Origin: Cytophagales bacterium
GTDB lineage: Bacteria > Bacteroidota > Bacteroidia > Cytophagales > UBA9547
DNA length: 7,976 nt
Direction of reading: 5' to 3'
Assembly (NCBI GenBank): GCA_003476475.1
Contig: DMUD01000152.1
Coordinates: 1 to 7,976, forward strand
Shown piece by piece: positions 1 through 5,384 of this stretch. The stretch's first letter is position 1. Every line of letters starts with the position of its first letter. The translations under genes and the position numbers were made by a program. The notes below the pieces were generated by a model that saw only the letters and a list, made by a program, of their open reading frames with translations, searched no databases and was not told where the DNA came from.

Positions 1-62
1 CGCACTCGTTTGTACCCCCGTGGCAGGTGCGGATACCAGTAGAGATTGAAACTAAAGATTAA
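1..62. other. Left-edge segment: possible end of a dispersed palindromic repeat or tail of an upstream gene
   Basis: This segment is richer in G and C than the AT-rich sequence after it. All three forward frames are open at the edge and stop at 40-42 (TAG), 47-49 (TGA) and 60-62 (TAA), so a 3' gene end cannot be assigned to one frame. Bases 1-5 (CGCAC) and 27-31 (GTGCG) are inverted repeats. The conceptual translations (forward ALVCTPVAGADTSRD, reverse WYPHLPRGYKRV) resemble strings I associate with spurious ORFs over repeated elements in Bacteroidota genomes. That is an impression from memory, not a search result. Either reading (repeat or gene tail) remains possible. Confidence 0.25.
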
Positions 63-91
63 ACGAATTGTTGATAGGTAATTGTGTCAGT

Positions 92-102
92 TGGTAACAC
101 CA
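92..102. repeat. Short dyad TGGT-AAC-ACCA
   Basis: This is a perfect 4-bp dyad with a 3-base centre, inside TTGGTAACACCAG (91-103). The same half-site pair, TTGGT and AACACCA, recurs at 128-143 in the apex of the larger hairpin. The two copies are about 37 bp apart, upstream of the membrane-protein gene at 183. Paired dyads could be sites for a dimeric regulator, but no regulator can be named and a match this short may be chance. Confidence 0.25.
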
Positions 103-114
103 GAAACGGCAAAG

Positions 115-155
115 TTTTCATAAGTGTTGGTGAAGAACACCAAAACTTATGAAAA
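115..155. repeat. Strong imperfect inverted repeat (18-bp stem, 5-base loop)
   Basis: The arm at 115-132 pairs with 138-155 at 17 of 18 positions, with one G/A mismatch (126/144) and the loop AAGAA (133-137). The hairpin ends 27 bases before the ATG at 183. It lacks a clear T-tract on either strand after the stem, so it is not a textbook intrinsic terminator. It could end transcription from the left, act as a leader structure for the downstream gene, or be an operator or repeat element. The structure is seen directly; its role is not known. Confidence 0.6.
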
Positions 156-182
156 TATCATCATTGTTAAAATTGAAAAGAA

Positions 183-419
183 ATGCTGTGTGAGGTAATC
201 GGATGGCTTGGGGCCTTGTGTGTGTTGTGGGCATACTATCTTATTTCTACTGGGAAGGTCACTGGCGAGTCACTGTTTTTCCAATGGATAAATTTTATTG
301 GGGCGTCATTACTCATAGTATATACACTTTACAAAAGTGCATATCCCTCGGCCTTTGTAAACATAGCATGGCTTTTAATAGCTATTGTGGGGCTATGGAA
401 ATTATATAGAAAAAAATAA
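183..419 (+). CDS. Small three-helix membrane protein, CBU_0592 family-like
   Basis: This 78-residue protein has three predicted membrane helices (about 3-21, 32-50 and 56-73) and a basic C-terminus (KLYRKK), which suggests a cytoplasmic tail. The spacing GWLGAL..YYLISTGK..F..WINFIGASLL..NIAWLLIAI matches the small inner-membrane proteins called the CBU_0592 family, whose biochemical role is not established. An in-frame TGA at 174-176 leaves ATG 183 as the only upstream start. It is preceded by A-rich sequence with no Shine-Dalgarno site, as is usual in Bacteroidota. It is the only + strand gene, and its stop is one base from the stop of the convergent gene on its right. Family assignment is from recognised pattern; no function is inferred. 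Confidence 0.85.
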   Translation: MLCEVIGWLGALCVLWAYYLISTGKVTGESLFFQWINFIGASLLIVYTLYKSAYPSAFVNIAWLLIAIVGLWKLYRKK

Positions 420-420
420 G

Positions 421-1332
421 TTATTGGCAATCAGCAAGTTTGTTGCTTGGGCTAACAGCGCCTTCCCACACACATTTGCGGGAACTCGATTCGGCGAAAT
501 AGGTGTAATTGCGCCCGTTTGCTAGCACAATACTTTGCGAGGCTGCCGAGTTCAGCACAAGGGTTGGATTTTTGGTGTCGTATTTGTTTTGGCCAATGTA
601 TATTTTGATGATTTCACCTGATTTGTAGTCGTCAGGAGGGATGAAAGTAAATGCAAGACTGGTGCAATTTCCCAAGTTTTGGGTCACGACTTTGCCTCCT
701 TCTGCTTCAATACTACCCGTCCATATACAATCGTTGGATCGTGCTTGATAGCCAACTGTTCCTTTCCTGAATTTTTTGTAGCCAGTTACGGGCAATATTT
801 CTGGTGAACCGTTATTGAATACAATATTGGGAAAAGTGCCAGAGGGCGTTGTGATTTTGATAAGTGAAGTAACAGGTTGGATATATATAGTGGCTTGTAC
901 TTCTGTGCCATTTTGAAAACCATCTATGGTATAGTAAGCCTCCGAATTGTCTTTATCTATACGTTCGATAGTGGAACCGCCTCCATCAATGAAAAAGGAG
1001 GTATTGTCGTGCACCAGTACCCAATAGGGTGTGTTGGCAGGTAGATTTTGAAAGTCCACGTGCCCGTTTATCACCTTTTTGGTCAGGTAGCTTCCAACCG
1101 AATTGTAAATTTGATTTAAACTGTTTTTGTAGGCAGTTTCAAAATAATTCAAATTATTGTATATGTAAATATTTGCTTCTTTAACTAAATTTTTATTCTC
1201 GTCTTTCACATCCAAGCTCAAGGTAATCACAGGAGGTATTTCTTGGATTCTCGATTTGCAAGTAGGCCCTAAAACGGCTACAGCAATTAGCAGCGAAAGG
1301 TAGCGTGCAATATGTTTTAGCTTGTGCTTCAA
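421..1332 (-). CDS. Secreted protein or atypical lipoprotein with duplicated Cys-x-Trp module
   Basis: This 303-residue protein is not recognised as a named family. The N-terminus is basic (MKHKLKHIAR), followed by a hydrophobic stretch to about residue 21 and then LGPTC. Cys25 could be a lipidation site, but the lipobox is poor (Pro and Thr just before Cys), so simple Sec secretion is also possible. Residues 36-110 look like a beta-rich carboxypeptidase-regulatory or Ig-like fold (DVKDENKNLVKEANIYIY...VDFQNLPA). Residues 157-223 and 241-302 are two diverged copies of one module, ending in C202-I-W-x-G...C223 and C287-V-W-x-G...C302. The start is TTG at 1330-1332. An in-frame TGA lies 18 bases upstream, and the protein has no internal Met, so no ATG start exists. 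It begins 4 bases after the stop of the T9SS gene, so translational coupling and a shared role at the cell surface are likely inferences. Confidence 0.8.
   Translation of the reverse strand: MKHKLKHIARYLSLLIAVAVLGPTCKSRIQEIPPVITLSLDVKDENKNLVKEANIYIYNNLNYFETAYKNSLNQIYNSVGSYLTKKVINGHVDFQNLPANTPYWVLVHDNTSFFIDGGGSTIERIDKDNSEAYYTIDGFQNGTEVQATIYIQPVTSLIKITTPSGTFPNIVFNNGSPEILPVTGYKKFRKGTVGYQARSNDCIWTGSIEAEGGKVVTQNLGNCTSLAFTFIPPDDYKSGEIIKIYIGQNKYDTKNPTLVLNSAASQSIVLANGRNYTYFAESSSRKCVWEGAVSPSNKLADCQ
427..612 (-). repeat. Protein-level module copy 2 (residues 241-302)
   Basis: This is the second copy of the internal module. It opens with IIKI, has a TLVLN strand, then GRNYTYFAES and CVWEGAV, and ends with a Cys (302) one residue before the C-terminus. 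It aligns in order with copy 1 at 664-864. The DNA of the two copies is diverged, so the duplication is old. Confidence 0.55.
664..864 (-). repeat. Protein-level module copy 1 (residues 157-223)
   Basis: This is the first copy of the internal module. It opens with LIKI, has a NIVFN strand, then GTVGYQARS and CIWTGSI, and a Cys at 223. Shared landmarks with copy 2 are the I-K-I strand, the [NT]-[IL]-V-[FL]-N strand, an aromatic strand, Cys-[IV]-Trp-x-Gly and a terminal Cys. The 15-21 residue spacing between the two Cys of each copy would allow a disulfide within each module, which is an inference. Confidence 0.55.
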
Positions 1333-1336
1333 GTTG

Positions 1337-2476
1337 TTATTTGTATATCACAATTTTTTGAATCAAGTGCTTTTGGTCTTCTACAATTCTAATAAAATAC
1401 ACGCCTGCACTCAAGTCTTCGATATTGACTTTTGCCGTTTTCGACCATGTGCTACCTTCGTTAAAAGAGATTTCTTTCATTAATGTCCCTGTGTTGGAAT
1501 ACAAACCAGCATTTGAGGCGTTTTCAGTCGAAGGACGATAATGTACATAAAAATGGCTGTTGGCTGGATTGGGGTATATTTTCAAGCTCGATTCAATGTC
1601 GGCAGTTTCGTCGGGAATATAAATCGAATTGCCTTCAATACGCACATCGCTGGCACGCTGAATGGGAAAATTGTAGCCCGATACGGTGTACACACTCGAA
1701 AGTCGGCAACCGCCGGCATAAGTGGCCATTACCATATAGTCACCGTCATATCTCACTTTAAGTTCGTTATTGTTTCCTCCAGCTACAAGCAAATATTTTT
1801 TCACCGATTCTACATACACATACCATTGCAAGATAGGAGTCAAAAAGCCATTGCCCGTAAAGGGGGTGGCATTCAAACTAGAGGCAGGACTTCCACTGGC
1901 CGTAATTTCTGGCGAATTGATTACCTCATGGGACGCTTTGGCCACCGCAATGGGCTCTGAACACTTTTGGCAGTCGGTATATTCTAAGCAAACGGCATAA
2001 TATCCGGGGAAAAACGGTTGGTAGCTAGTTTGTGTAAGGCTATTGGCACCGGCTATTTTGAAAAAATTGTTCGAAACGTTGGCACTACTGCCGCCAGTTT
2101 CGGAGTAGTACCACTGAACAGAAATGGGTGTTTGGCCAGCAGCAGGGAAAGTGGTGCTGTATTGCAATGTTTTCAAGAAGGCATTGGTGATGCCGCACAA
2201 TGGTTCAGCGTTGGAAGTGATTGTAATGGTAGGACAATTGTCCACTTTAGGTATGTTGGGGTAGGCTTGTAAACCTTGTCCAATATTGAAAAGGACAGAG
2301 TTGCTCTGTTGGTTGAAAACAATGGCTTCGCCAATTGACCATGATATGTTGCCAAACCCGGTGATGTCGGAAGCGCCAGATGCAGTACCCAAATAATCGT
2401 GGGTTGTTTTTTGGGCATACAGCAATTGGGTAGTCCAAAACAAAACTAAAAATGATATGTATTTGCGTATTGGCAA
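1337..2476 (-). CDS. T9SS-exported protein with Ig-like regions and type A sorting domain
   Basis: This 379-residue protein has a signal peptide (MPIRKYISFLVLFWTTQLLYAQ, likely cut after about residue 22). Next comes the segment LGTASGASDITGFGNISWSIGEAIV, which is common at the start of Bacteroidota surface proteins. Two beta-rich Ig-like regions follow, around SVQWYYSETGG (119-129) and LQWYVYVES (216-224), each with its own cysteines (C163, C169, C172; C257). Residues 299-379 are a T9SS type A sorting domain: LKIYPNPANSHFYV...LYSNTGTLMKEI...IEDLSAGVYFIRI...QKIVIYK. It is expected to cross the outer membrane by T9SS and be attached or released with this domain removed. No catalytic motif is visible, so adhesion or structure is more likely than enzymatic activity. 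The start is TTG at 2474-2476. An in-frame TGA lies 21 bases upstream and the first internal Met is residue 248, so no ATG start is possible. Confidence 0.9.
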   Translation of the reverse strand: MPIRKYISFLVLFWTTQLLYAQKTTHDYLGTASGASDITGFGNISWSIGEAIVFNQQSNSVLFNIGQGLQAYPNIPKVDNCPTITITSNAEPLCGITNAFLKTLQYSTTFPAAGQTPISVQWYYSETGGSSANVSNNFFKIAGANSLTQTSYQPFFPGYYAVCLEYTDCQKCSEPIAVAKASHEVINSPEITASGSPASSLNATPFTGNGFLTPILQWYVYVESVKKYLLVAGGNNNELKVRYDGDYMVMATYAGGCRLSSVYTVSGYNFPIQRASDVRIEGNSIYIPDETADIESSLKIYPNPANSHFYVHYRPSTENASNAGLYSNTGTLMKEISFNEGSTWSKTAKVNIEDLSAGVYFIRIVEDQKHLIQKIVIYK

Positions 2477-2542
2477 GATATTTAATGGGTTTATTCAAGA
2501 AAAAGGCCTAATGTAAACGCCAAAGACAAGTATTTTCTTTTT

Positions 2543-2550
2543 CAAAACTA
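2543..2550 (-). promoter_or_regulatory. Candidate Bacteroidota -7 box TAGTTTTG before the T9SS gene
   Basis: Read on the minus strand the site is TAGTTTTG, a match to the TAnnTTTG -7 consensus of Bacteroidota primary sigma factor promoters. It lies about 67 bases upstream of the TTG start at 2476. No good TTTG -33 box is seen at the right distance; the nearest is TTTC about 22 bases further upstream. The 113-bp gap here is the largest among the minus-strand genes, which fits a new transcription unit. Confidence 0.35.
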
Positions 2551-2589
2551 CATAATCTATTTTAGAAATGCAGAAAAAGGATAAGGGTT

Positions 2590-2991
2590 CTATATCTTAA
2601 ACATCAAAATACCAACAAGTAAAAAAATTATCCCTAAGCTTAGCCAAAACAGGTAGAAATCAATGTCTTTTTTCTTGGTTTCAAAAATATGAGGTTTGGG
2701 GTAATGTTTTGGTTGCTTGGTTTGGAAACTACCCATCGAACGATAAAGACCTCCGTGGTGGTAATGGTAATCGGGCGCGGTTTGCAATCGCTTTTTTTCG
2801 TCGTATTGCTTTCGTAGCCGCAGGTTCGACAATGTTATGTAGGCTTCGTTTATTTTTTTGAATTCTTCTTCCGCTTCTTTCTGACCAAAATTTTTGTCGG
2901 GGTGGTATCGAAATGCAAGTCGTTTGTATGCTGCTTTTATTTCTTCCAAATTCGCTTTAGGCGAAATGCCGAGTACCTCATAATGATTCAT
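2590..2991 (-). CDS. J-domain protein with C-terminal membrane anchor
   Basis: This 133-residue protein has a complete J-domain at residues 1-68 with the HPD motif at 30-32 (YHPDKN), preceded by the basic helix II (EEIKAAYKRLAFRY) and followed by FKKINEAYITLSN. J-domains stimulate the ATPase of Hsp70 (DnaK). The Gly/Phe-rich, zinc-finger and substrate-binding domains of full DnaJ are absent. A His-rich, basic linker (DYHYHHGG, about 74-108) leads to one hydrophobic helix at about 111-131 with almost no tail, so it is probably a tail-anchored protein with its J-domain in the cytoplasm, recruiting DnaK to the membrane. Start ATG 2989-2991, stop TAG. It lies 74 bp downstream of glgB. It should not be named dnaJ. 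Its client is unknown. Confidence 0.9.
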   Translation of the reverse strand: MNHYEVLGISPKANLEEIKAAYKRLAFRYHPDKNFGQKEAEEEFKKINEAYITLSNLRLRKQYDEKKRLQTAPDYHYHHGGLYRSMGSFQTKQPKHYPKPHIFETKKKDIDFYLFWLSLGIIFLLVGILMFKI

Positions 2992-3065
2992 TTTTGCGGC
3001 TTATGTGGCAAAAATCTTAATGGTTTACTGCTTATTTTGCTCGTTTAGTATTATTGCCAATAAGA

Positions 3066-5081
3066 TTATATCTTCTTCAAAACCAGGCAGGTACGGTTGG
3101 TTAAATACAAACTTATGAAGCCCGATTCCTCTTGTGCAACTGGCAGTGCTAGGTATTCAATGGAATTGTCTATTCGATTGTGCCCGCCAAACTTGGCATC
3201 GTCCGAATTCAGCACAATTTTGTAAGTACCTTTTTGGGGTACCCAAAATTTGTAATCGAATATGGAGCGATAAGTATGGAAGTTGAAAATGAAAATAAGG
3301 CCTCCTCTTTCAAATACGATTACCTTGTTTTGGCCGTCCATGTTCAATTGGTTGGCAAAACCCGAATTCAGCACCCCTGCCTCGTTTATTAGTTTCAGCA
3401 TTTTTCGGTCGAAATCGGATAGGTAATGGTATTTCAATTCTTTGTTATCGACCAAATTCCATTGCCTGCGGGCGTATTTGTAGCTCCAGCCATTGCCCTC
3501 TCGCGGAAAATCAATCCATTCGGGATGGCCAAATTCGTTTCCAAAAAAATTGAGATATCCTTCGCCACCCAATGCGATAGTAAACAGACGCAACATTTTG
3601 TGCAAGGCAATGCCCCTGTCTATCACAATGTTGATGTCGTTTTTGCTCATGTGCCAGTACATTTCCTGATCCATGAGCCAAAAAGCAATGGTTTTGTCGC
3701 CTACAAGTGCTTGGTCGTGCGATTCGGCATAGGCAATGGTTTTTTCCATGTATCGGCGGTTGTTTAGCACCCCCCACATTTCATACACATTCCATTCTTC
3801 GTCCGACTTTTCTTTCAGCAATTTTATCCAATAGTCGGGTATACCCATAGCCAATCGGTAGTCGAAACCAATGCCGCCATCTTCTACCTTCAAGCAAAGC
3901 CCCGGCATGCCGCTCATGTCTTCGGCAATAGATATGGCGCTGGTTTTTACGGTTTTTACCAAAGTGTTGGCCAATTGCAAATAGGTGAGGCAATCCCAAT
4001 CTACGTCTTGTACAAAATACTTATCGTAATGGTCGAAGTTGGTGTAGTTACCATGATGGTAATACATCATGGAAGTGATACCGTCGAAACGGAAACCATC
4101 GAAATGGAATTCCTCCAGCCAATAGCGCACATTCGAAAGCAAAAACTGTTTCACCTCTTTTTTGCCATAGTCGAAAAGCATCGAATCCCAAAGTTCGTGA
4201 TACCCGCGACCACCTGCATGAAAATACTGGTGGTCGGTACCATCGAACTCGTTCAATCCTTCTGCAAAATTTTTGACGGAATGTGAATGTACAATGTCCA
4301 TGATTACGGCCATTTCCATCGAATGTGCCTTGTTTACTAAATATTTTAGTTCTTCTGGAGTACCAAAACGGGAGGAAGGACAAAAGAAATTAGAAACATG
4401 GTAGCCGTAAGAGCCGTAATAGGGGTGCTCCATTACGGCCATTAATTGTATGGTATTGTATCCCAATGCTTTGGCGCGGGGCAATATGTTGTCGGCAAAT
4501 TCTACATAAGTTCCCAATCCCTCTTTTTCTTGCGCCATGCCCGTGTGGCATTCGTAGATGAAAAGAGTCGAATTTGTAGAAGCATCGAATTTGTCGTCGG
4601 TCCATGCAAACTCGGTTTCGGGAGCCCATACTTGGCCAGCAAAATCGTGCGAAACGGGGTCTTGCACTACTCTTTTAATGTAGGCAGGTATGCGGTCGTG
4701 ACGGCCATTTTTTCCAACGACATGCACTTTGACCCTGTCGGCATGGTTGAGTGAAATATTTTTGTTGTTATTTATCGTAATTTCCCAAACTCCGTTGTCT
4801 GTCTTTTGAAGGGGATGGCTGGAGCGGTTCCATTCGTTGAAATCGCCTATTAAATAAAGTTCAGAAGCATTGGGAGCCCATTCGCGGTACACCCATTCAT
4901 TCTTTTGGGCATTGTAATGAAAGCCTAAAAAGTGGTGTTGCCCGGCAAAATCGTACAATGATTTGGACGTTTTTTTAATCGTGCTCAGTTCGTCTTGAAA
5001 GCGTCTTAGTCTAGCTGTAATGGCATCGGCATATGGTTCTAGCCAAGGGTCGTTGGCCAATAGTGCTAGCTTATTAGTCAT
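3066..5081 (-). CDS. glgB: 1,4-alpha-glucan branching enzyme, GH13 (eukaryote-like type)
   Basis: This enzyme (EC 2.4.1.18) cuts alpha-1,4-glucan and reattaches the segment by an alpha-1,6 bond, making glycogen branches. Numbering from ATG 5081 (671 residues): a helical N-terminal segment, a CBM48 domain (about 53-140, with YREWAPNASELYLIGDFNEW), the GH13 barrel, and a C-terminal beta domain from about 575. GH13 motifs are complete: DIVHSH (262-267), GFRFDG with nucleophile D333, AED with acid/base E387, and AESHDQ with D456. Long stretches such as AESHDQALVGDK and LNFFGNEFGHPEW match human GBE1 closely and differ from the E. coli GlgB type. A TTG at 5088-5090 could add three residues (MNY), but the ATG is preferred. 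No glycogen synthase, ADP-glucose pyrophosphorylase or debranching gene is in the window. It follows the 80-residue gene by 45 bp. Confidence 0.96.
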   Translation of the reverse strand: MTNKLALLANDPWLEPYADAITARLRRFQDELSTIKKTSKSLYDFAGQHHFLGFHYNAQKNEWVYREWAPNASELYLIGDFNEWNRSSHPLQKTDNGVWEITINNNKNISLNHADRVKVHVVGKNGRHDRIPAYIKRVVQDPVSHDFAGQVWAPETEFAWTDDKFDASTNSTLFIYECHTGMAQEKEGLGTYVEFADNILPRAKALGYNTIQLMAVMEHPYYGSYGYHVSNFFCPSSRFGTPEELKYLVNKAHSMEMAVIMDIVHSHSVKNFAEGLNEFDGTDHQYFHAGGRGYHELWDSMLFDYGKKEVKQFLLSNVRYWLEEFHFDGFRFDGITSMMYYHHGNYTNFDHYDKYFVQDVDWDCLTYLQLANTLVKTVKTSAISIAEDMSGMPGLCLKVEDGGIGFDYRLAMGIPDYWIKLLKEKSDEEWNVYEMWGVLNNRRYMEKTIAYAESHDQALVGDKTIAFWLMDQEMYWHMSKNDINIVIDRGIALHKMLRLFTIALGGEGYLNFFGNEFGHPEWIDFPREGNGWSYKYARRQWNLVDNKELKYHYLSDFDRKMLKLINEAGVLNSGFANQLNMDGQNKVIVFERGGLIFIFNFHTYRSIFDYKFWVPQKGTYKIVLNSDDAKFGGHNRIDNSIEYLALPVAQEESGFISLYLTNRTCLVLKKI

Positions 5082-5100
5082 GTAGTTCAAAAGTTTTAGT

Positions 5101-5108
5101 CAAATCTA
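5101..5108 (-). promoter_or_regulatory. Candidate -7 box TAGATTTG before glgB
   Basis: The minus-strand reading TAGATTTG fits TAnnTTTG and ends 19 bases before the glgB ATG, leaving a very short leader. No TTTG -33 box is seen at the usual distance. If it is real, glgB can be transcribed apart from the upstream genes, and the TTG at 5090 would be close to leaderless, which favours the ATG start. A match of this length in AT-rich sequence can be chance. Confidence 0.3.
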
Positions 5109-5126
5109 CTAATTAAAAGATGGGTT

Positions 5127-5369
5127 TTATATTTTGGAGTAGAAAATAGAAAGTGTTTCATTCATCTTTTCAAAGGTATGCCGAATTTGTTCTTTAATGT
5201 GAGGGTCTGAAAGGAACAATTCTACATCGTTTTCAGAAGTTATATCCAACTGGCTTACCTTGTAGGTGAGTTCGTTTTGCCCATTTTCAAACTTGAGCAA
5301 ATATTTGTTGTTCCAAGAGTAAACCGTCACCTTCCAGCCCTCTACGACAGTTTCTTTAATTATTTGCAT
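5127..5369 (-). CDS. Small protein of unknown function (80 aa)
   Basis: I do not recognise this protein. It has no signal peptide or membrane helix, so it is probably cytoplasmic. Residues 1-38 alternate like short beta strands (KETVVEGWKVTVYSWNNKYL then LKFENGQNELTYKV). Residues 47-76 look helical and charged (ENDVELFLSD...IRHTFEKMNETLSIFY). It has two Trp (12 and 19) and no Cys. The start is ATG 5367-5369, 15 bases after the stop of the sigma-54 regulator, and the stop TAA at 5127 is 45 bp before glgB, so it is likely co-transcribed with the regulator. The reading frame, clean start and tight spacing support a real gene. Function cannot be inferred beyond a possible link to the regulator or to glycogen metabolism. 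Confidence 0.75.
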   Translation of the reverse strand: MQIIKETVVEGWKVTVYSWNNKYLLKFENGQNELTYKVSQLDITSENDVELFLSDPHIKEQIRHTFEKMNETLSIFYSKI

Positions 5370-5384
5370 GGTGTGTGGGTGGAC

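Noticed and set aside
45..52. ATTGAAAC, which resembles the 3' end of many CRISPR repeats
   Set aside because: Only one copy is present, with no spacer-repeat periodicity nearby.
115..155. Intrinsic terminator reading of the 18-bp hairpin
   Set aside because: No T-tract follows the stem on either strand; kept as an inverted repeat of unknown role.
203..409. 68-residue + strand frame overlapping the membrane-protein gene
   Set aside because: It lies wholly inside the 183-419 gene in another frame, and the main frame has a clear three-helix family pattern.
1541..1960. 139-residue frame on the + strand opposite the T9SS gene
   Set aside because: It is antisense to a well-supported coding region, has no recognisable domain and has low-complexity basic composition typical of shadow frames.
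2992..3065. Promoter for the J-protein gene
   Set aside because: The closest minus-strand match (TTAAGATTTTTG) has the wrong internal spacing for TAnnTTTG, and no -33 box is clear.
3426..3767. 113-residue + strand frame opposite glgB
   Set aside because: It is antisense to conserved GH13 motifs and has no domain or start signal.
4048..4383. 111-residue and similar alternate frames inside the branching enzyme gene
   Set aside because: They are rich in Arg, Cys and Trp and overlap the conserved GH13 catalytic core; they are shadows of glgB.
5088..5090. TTG start for glgB
   Set aside because: An ATG lies only three codons downstream with the conserved N-terminus intact, and the upstream start adds only MNY.
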